From contig JACQJN010000035.1 of NCBI GenBank assembly GCA_016205085.1, positions 1-9,558 of the forward strand: a DNA stretch of 9,558 bases, given 5' to 3'. Of this stretch, positions 7,133-9,558 are shown in pieces. Position 1 is the stretch's first letter; every line of letters starts with the position of its first letter. The stretch is from Elusimicrobiota bacterium. Its GTDB lineage: Bacteria; Elusimicrobiota; Elusimicrobia; JACQJN01. The translations under genes and the position numbers were made by a program. The notes under the pieces were generated by a model, which did not search any database, was not told the origin of the DNA, and saw nothing but the letters and a program-made list of their open reading frames with translations.

Positions 7133-7179
7133 GTCCGGTGCGTTGAGGCGAAGAAATAGTTTAAACTGCAGAATTCGGG

Positions 7180-7533
7180 CTAACCGGGACGGCTTTTGGA
7201 TTTCCGCAAGCTTCGGGCCAGCTGCTTCAAAGTAGAATAGAGGATAGATTTTTCGTTTGAACTGCGGTCTCTTAAGATGCCGCCGATGCGGGATTCCCAT
7301 CTGGAGGACTTATAGGAGGCGGTCTTGTCATCCAATAGATTTCCGGGTTTAATCCCCAGGGCGGAGGCTAGGCGTTCCACCGTGGTCAAACTTACCTTTT
7401 TGGTGGCCCTTTCGATCTGGCCAATGTAAGAAGGGTGAAGTCCCGACTTTTCTCCCAACTCCTCCTGAGTCCAACCTAGATTTTCTCTCTGGCGGCGGAC
7501 ATTTTCACCCAGCTTCCTGTAAATTTCCTTCAT
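7180..7533 (-). CDS. XRE (Cro/C1) family helix-turn-helix regulator
   Basis: A small cytoplasmic DNA-binding protein of 117 residues from ATG 7533. Residues 8-66 form an HTH_3/XRE domain: GENVRRQRENLGWTQEELGEKSGLHPSYIGQIERATKKVSLTTVERLASALGI, with the helix-turn-helix at about 22-41. The C-terminal 45 residues are basic and without a known domain (SRIGGILRDRSSNEKSILYSTLKQLARSLRKSKSRPG), perhaps a dimerisation tail. A GTG at 7554 is also in frame, but it lies inside a long inverted repeat. The XRE domain aligns from MKEIYRKLGENVRRQRE, so I chose the ATG, which has no good ribosome site. The gene is divergent from the response regulator. An 8-bp-arm palindrome in their shared region is a plausible operator for it. 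Targets beyond that are unknown, and no antitoxin or phage context is seen. Confidence 0.92.
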   Translation of the reverse strand: MKEIYRKLGENVRRQRENLGWTQEELGEKSGLHPSYIGQIERATKKVSLTTVERLASALGIKPGNLLDDKTASYKSSRWESRIGGILRDRSSNEKSILYSTLKQLARSLRKSKSRPG

Positions 7534-7534
7534 C

Positions 7535-7611
7535 GAATGGCGCCACCCCACCACCTACTGAGCACCCAGAGGGTGCTGAATTTGCTTCGCCAGCAGGTGG
7601 TGGGGCCATTC
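7535..7611. repeat. 77-bp imperfect inverted repeat abutting the XRE gene start
   Basis: Left arm GAATGG (7535-7540), a 5-base bulge, CCCCACCACCT (7546-7556), one mismatch and CTG (7558-7560) pair with CAG (7591-7593), AGGTGGTGGGG (7595-7605) and CCATTC (7606-7611), about 20 bp in all. Inside sits a second perfect hairpin AGCACCC-AGA-GGGTGCT (7561-7577). The element ends one base before the regulator's ATG, so its transcript would carry a stable hairpin next to the start codon. The shape resembles a small non-autonomous repeat or a translational control hairpin. No transposase gene is nearby. Confidence 0.65.
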
Positions 7612-7643
7612 TATCAAGAAACCTAAAATATACACAGATACTG

Positions 7644-7667
7644 TAGGGTTTATTTAATAAAACCCTA
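7644..7667. promoter_or_regulatory. Operator-like inverted repeat between regulator and response regulator
   Basis: TAGGGTTT (7644-7651) and AAACCCTA (7660-7667) are perfect 8-bp arms around an AT-rich 8-bp spacer. It ends 5 bp before the -35 box of the response-regulator promoter. Placement and two-fold symmetry suit binding of a dimeric repressor or activator. The adjacent XRE protein is the natural candidate, by inference. No T-run follows, so a terminator is unlikely. Confidence 0.5.
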
Positions 7668-7672
7668 TGGTA

Positions 7673-7701
7673 TTGAAAAAATACGGGACATAGCTTATAC
7701 T
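7673..7701 (+). promoter_or_regulatory. Strong sigma-70-type promoter for the response regulator, probably leaderless
   Basis: TTGAAA (7673-7678) and TATACT (7696-7701) are separated by 17 bases, the best promoter match in the window. Transcription should begin at about 7708-7709, at the GTG start codon itself, so the mRNA would have no 5' leader. Confidence 0.65.
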
Positions 7702-7708
7702 ACTTTAC

Positions 7709-8059
7709 GTGACAATTCTGGTTGCAGATGACAATCCGGCTATTTTGCGGCTCTTGGAGCGGTTTCTGCGGCCTAGGGGATTTCGAGTGTTCGTGGCGAA
7801 GACAGGAGAAGAACTCCTGACCCTTTGGAAAGAAATACACTGTGAAGTGGTATTGAGCGATATCCAGATGCCGCGTGTTTTAAATGGGATCCAGGCCTGC
7901 AGGGTGATTCAGTCGGAGGACCCTCGAGTCCGGGTCTTTCTAATGACCGGAAGTCCTGAACTTCGGGAAACAGCTAAGGCCAGCGGATTTCCTTTGGCAT
8001 TTTTAAAGCCATTTACTTTGGATCAACTCCGGAAGTGGGCCGAAAGTTTACCTAAATAA
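7709..8059 (+). CDS. Single-domain (CheY-like) response regulator
   Basis: A receiver domain of 116 residues with no output domain. It is a phosphorylation-dependent switch that must act by protein contact or as a phosphate relay. The acidic pair D7-D8 is in ILVADDN, the phosphoacceptor is D51 in VVLSDIQMP, T80 is in VFLMTGSP, and K100 is in AFLKPF. All are the standard positions, so phosphorylation should work. The start is GTG 7709. The in-frame stop at 7691 leaves no other ATG, GTG or TTG, and the domain begins right at this codon. There is no ribosome binding site, and the promoter places the transcript start at the GTG, so a leaderless mRNA is likely. No histidine kinase is visible here, so the partner is encoded elsewhere. 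It is divergent from the XRE regulator, with an operator-like palindrome between them. Confidence 0.94.
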   Translation: MTILVADDNPAILRLLERFLRPRGFRVFVAKTGEELLTLWKEIHCEVVLSDIQMPRVLNGIQACRVIQSEDPRVRVFLMTGSPELRETAKASGFPLAFLKPFTLDQLRKWAESLPK

Positions 8060-8063
8060 ACTC

Positions 8064-8092
8064 TTGATTTTTCCGATCTGGCCTGTTAACAT
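8064..8092 (+). promoter_or_regulatory. Candidate promoter for the secreted propeller protein gene
   Basis: TTGATT (8064-8069) and TAACAT (8087-8092) are 17 bases apart in the 51-bp gap after the response regulator. Transcription would start near 8099, just ahead of the GGGAG ribosome site (8101-8105) and ATG 8111. Co-transcription with the response regulator is also possible, since no terminator is seen between them. Confidence 0.4.
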
Positions 8093-8110
8093 TACGCGCA
8101 GGGAGTATCT

Positions 8111-9558
8111 ATGTGGCTTGCGCGCGCGCGTATTGTAGGGGCCTGCCTTCTGTATCTCCTGGCGGCACATTCCGTATCTTCTGCGGCTCCCGCCTTTGAA
8201 TTGGAGTCCGGAATCCGTCTCTCAAGCGGAACCCCCCAGCAGATTTTGGCGATCGGCGGAGGAGTTTCACGCATGTATTTTGTGCGCGATAAATTCCAGG
8301 TCCTGAGCGCCACTTCCAGCAATAAAATCGACTGGGTGGAGGAATCCGGAGTCCGGCTTTCCACCTCGCCTGCTCCTTCCGTGGATGCCAGTTCCATCAC
8401 CGCCTGTGCTGTCTTTTCTTTGAATGCGGGGGGGTTCAGGATGGTTTACTCCGCCGTCAGTTCTACGGGAGCTTACTCTATTCTTTCGGCCACATCCACG
8501 GATGGACTGGCTTGGTTTAAGGAATCTGGATTTAGGCTGCATTTCAATGGGGGATTGACCTATCTGGCCTCTCCTCGCGTTTTCAAAGCTTCCAGCAGCT
8601 TGCTGCGGATGTATTATGTTCAGGATTCGGCAGGGGGCAACAGCCCCTCCAACTACGTGGTTCAAAGCGCCAGTTCTACCGATGAGGGGTTGAACTGGAG
8701 TGTGGAGGGAACCCGTCTTTCCACACCCACGGCGGAGGTGTCCGTCAGCACATTGACCAATGGAAATTATAGAATGTTCTATTCCCAATTGCAGTCAGCC
8801 ACCACGGTTTCTCTTCAGATATTAAGCGCCGTTTCCAGCGACGGTTTGACGTTTACTTTCGATTCTTTGATTCTCTCCACATCCTCCGCTTCGGGTCAAG
8901 TCGGGTTTCCTGTGGTGGAGCGTTCCACCGAGACATTCCGTTGGAGGCTTTATTACGCTTTTACCCCCTCCGGTTCCACGATCCCGGTGGTGAATAGTGC
9001 TTTGACCACCAAGGTTGCGGCCACCAGCTTTTCCCCTTTGACCACGCTGACCACTACCGCCACGACGGCGTTTACGTTGACTGGAGAAATATTCGGAGCG
9101 ACTCCCACCGTACGCATGGTTCAAGGCGTGAACTCCATCACGGCTACCGGTGTCGTGACCCAAACCGATATGCAGTTGACGGGGAATTTTTATACTTTGA
9201 ATGCCCCCAAAGGCCTTTGGGATATTGTGGTGACCAATCCGGATGGGAGTTCTGCGACCCTGTCGAACAATTTGCTGGTGGATGTCCCAGCGGGCATTGT
9301 GGGGGTGACGGACAATCTTTTTAGGCCGCGGCTGTCTCAGCAGGCGCAGATTGATGTCACCACATTCGATTCAGGCCGGGTCACTTTAAAGATATACACA
9401 TCCAATGGGGAATTGGTGACTACTCTTTTGGATGAGGAGAAACCTACAGGCAGCTTCAGTGTCTTTTGGAACGGGAAGACGAGTCTGGGAAATACCGTGG
9501 CCAGCGGGGTCTATATTCTACATGCGAGCGGACCCAAACTGAATGATACCAAGAAGAT
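8111..9558 (+). CDS. Secreted five-repeat beta-propeller protein with IPT-like and FlgD-like Ig domains, C-terminus cut by window edge
   Basis: The frame stays open from ATG 8111 to the window end: 482 residues, no stop. GGGAG five bases upstream supports the start. A signal peptide (MWLARARIVGACLLYLLAAHSVSSA) indicates export. Five repeats of about 56 residues follow, each with a strand like RMYY and an LSATSxDGLxW-type strand. Cores are RMYF (54), RMVY (110), RMYY (166), RMFY (221) and RLYY (279). This suggests a five-bladed beta-propeller of the sialidase or glycosidase-like kind, but I see no catalytic residues that I can assign. Residues about 305-393 resemble an IPT/TIG-like Ig domain (LTGEIFGATPTVRM.. 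ending WDIVVTNPDGSSATLSNNLLVD). From about 396 (GVTDNLFRPRLS) to the end is a FlgD-like Ig domain (VTLKIYTSNGELVTTLLDEEKPTG, WNGKTSLGNTVASGVYIL). Such C-terminal domains are common on exported proteins of Elusimicrobiota, Omnitrophota and similar groups. A surface carbohydrate- or protein-binding role is inference. Confidence 0.88.
   Translation, partial: MWLARARIVGACLLYLLAAHSVSSAAPAFELESGIRLSSGTPQQILAIGGGVSRMYFVRDKFQVLSATSSNKIDWVEESGVRLSTSPAPSVDASSITACAVFSLNAGGFRMVYSAVSSTGAYSILSATSTDGLAWFKESGFRLHFNGGLTYLASPRVFKASSSLLRMYYVQDSAGGNSPSNYVVQSASSTDEGLNWSVEGTRLSTPTAEVSVSTLTNGNYRMFYSQLQSATTVSLQILSAVSSDGLTFTFDSLILSTSSASGQVGFPVVERSTETFRWRLYYAFTPSGSTIPVVNSALTTKVAATSFSPLTTLTTTATTAFTLTGEIFGATPTVRMVQGVNSITATGVVTQTDMQLTGNFYTLNAPKGLWDIVVTNPDGSSATLSNNLLVDVPAGIVGVTDNLFRPRLSQQAQIDVTTFDSGRVTLKIYTSNGELVTTLLDEEKPTGSFSVFWNGKTSLGNTVASGVYILHASGPKLNDTKK

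Larger units (their letters stand above)
6984..7179. repeat. Convergent intergenic region bounded by 9-bp inverted repeats at both stop codons
   Basis: The gap between the phosphoesterase TAA (6981-6983) and the regulator's stop (7180-7182) starts with CCCGAATTC (6984-6992) and ends with its reverse complement GAATTCGGG (7171-7179). Inside are further inverted repeats: GAATTCCCCA (6987-6996) with TGGGGAATTC (7092-7101), CCTGCGC-AGA-GCGCAGG (7012-7028), GGGC-CTC-GCCC (7031-7041) and CGTGCAGC (7052-7059) with GCTGCACG (7079-7086). The palindromic terminator 7102-7132 follows. GAATTC occurs four times in 190 bp. I find no coding sequence here. It may be an inserted repeat element, a structured 3' UTR or a small RNA; the sequence does not decide. 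Confidence 0.6.

Noticed and set aside
8120..8130. Alternating GC run (11 bases) at the start of the propeller gene, possible Z-DNA
   Set aside because: It is short and explained by Ala/Arg codons in the positively charged start of the signal peptide.
8428..8434. G7 tract in the surface protein gene, considered as a phase-variation tract
   Set aside because: Seven G is short for slipped-strand switching, and a G7 tract also occurs at about 6449-6455 in the phosphoesterase gene, so it looks like composition.
8267..8788. Antisense open frame of 173 codons, with others at 8092-8400 and 8822-9163, opposite the propeller gene
   Set aside because: The plus frame has a signal peptide, ribosome site, internal repeats and recognisable Ig-like domains. 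The antisense frames have none and vanish between repeats.
1..9558. tRNA, rRNA, CRISPR arrays, transposases, toxin-antitoxin or phage defence genes
   Set aside because: None could be seen on either strand. The XRE gene lacks a toxin partner, since its neighbours are a phosphoesterase and a receiver protein.

Overview
The window carries seven protein-coding genes, two of which run off the ends. It has no rRNA, tRNA, CRISPR array or transposase that I can see. The gene content is bacterial: mutS and mutL, a lone CheY-like receiver, a Cro/C1-type regulator and secreted proteins with signal peptides. Two things suggest an uncultured, environmental lineage such as Elusimicrobiota, Omnitrophota or a similar candidate phylum. 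One is the C-terminal FlgD/Ig-like domain on a secreted multidomain protein. The other is short perfect palindromes of the CCTGCC..GGCAGG type, one of them inside a coding gene. This placement is inference from style and no marker gene proves it. G+C looks to be slightly above 50% by eye.

Left part (1-5793), all on the minus strand. mutS and mutL overlap by 19 bases and form a mismatch-repair operon. MutL keeps the DQHA(X)2E(X)4E endonuclease motif, a QRLMIP match to the beta-clamp-binding motif and CPHGRP, so it belongs to the nicking, MutH-independent type. Downstream in the same direction, 89 bp after mutL, begins a secreted gametolysin-type (M11) zinc metalloprotease with HELGHNLGLWH and a Met-turn. 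It is cut by the window edge just as an Fn3-like segment appears to begin. Three 8-bp repeats in 11-bp phase lie in its upstream gap.

Middle (5793-7179). A 59-bp gap holds overlapping divergent promoter candidates for mutS and for a plus-strand secreted calcineurin-like phosphoesterase. The phosphoesterase converges on an XRE-family regulator. The 196-bp gap between their stop codons is unusual: it begins and ends exactly at the two stop codons with a 9-bp inverted repeat (CCCGAATTC / GAATTCGGG), contains several nested hairpins, and holds a perfect 24-bp palindrome plus T-tract that should act as the phosphoesterase terminator.

Right part (7180-9558). The XRE regulator gene (minus) is divergent from a single-domain response regulator (plus). 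The space between them holds a 77-bp imperfect inverted repeat next to the regulator's start codon, an 8-bp-arm operator-like palindrome, and a strong promoter whose -10 box ends only 7 bases before the response regulator's GTG. That mRNA is probably leaderless. The last gene, with its own promoter candidate and a good ribosome binding site, encodes a secreted protein with five beta-propeller-like repeats, an IPT/Ig-like segment and a FlgD-like C-terminal domain. It is cut by the window end.

No gene-free stretch exceeds 300 bp. The most interesting material is in the short intergenic and inserted repeats, not in a new enzyme system.
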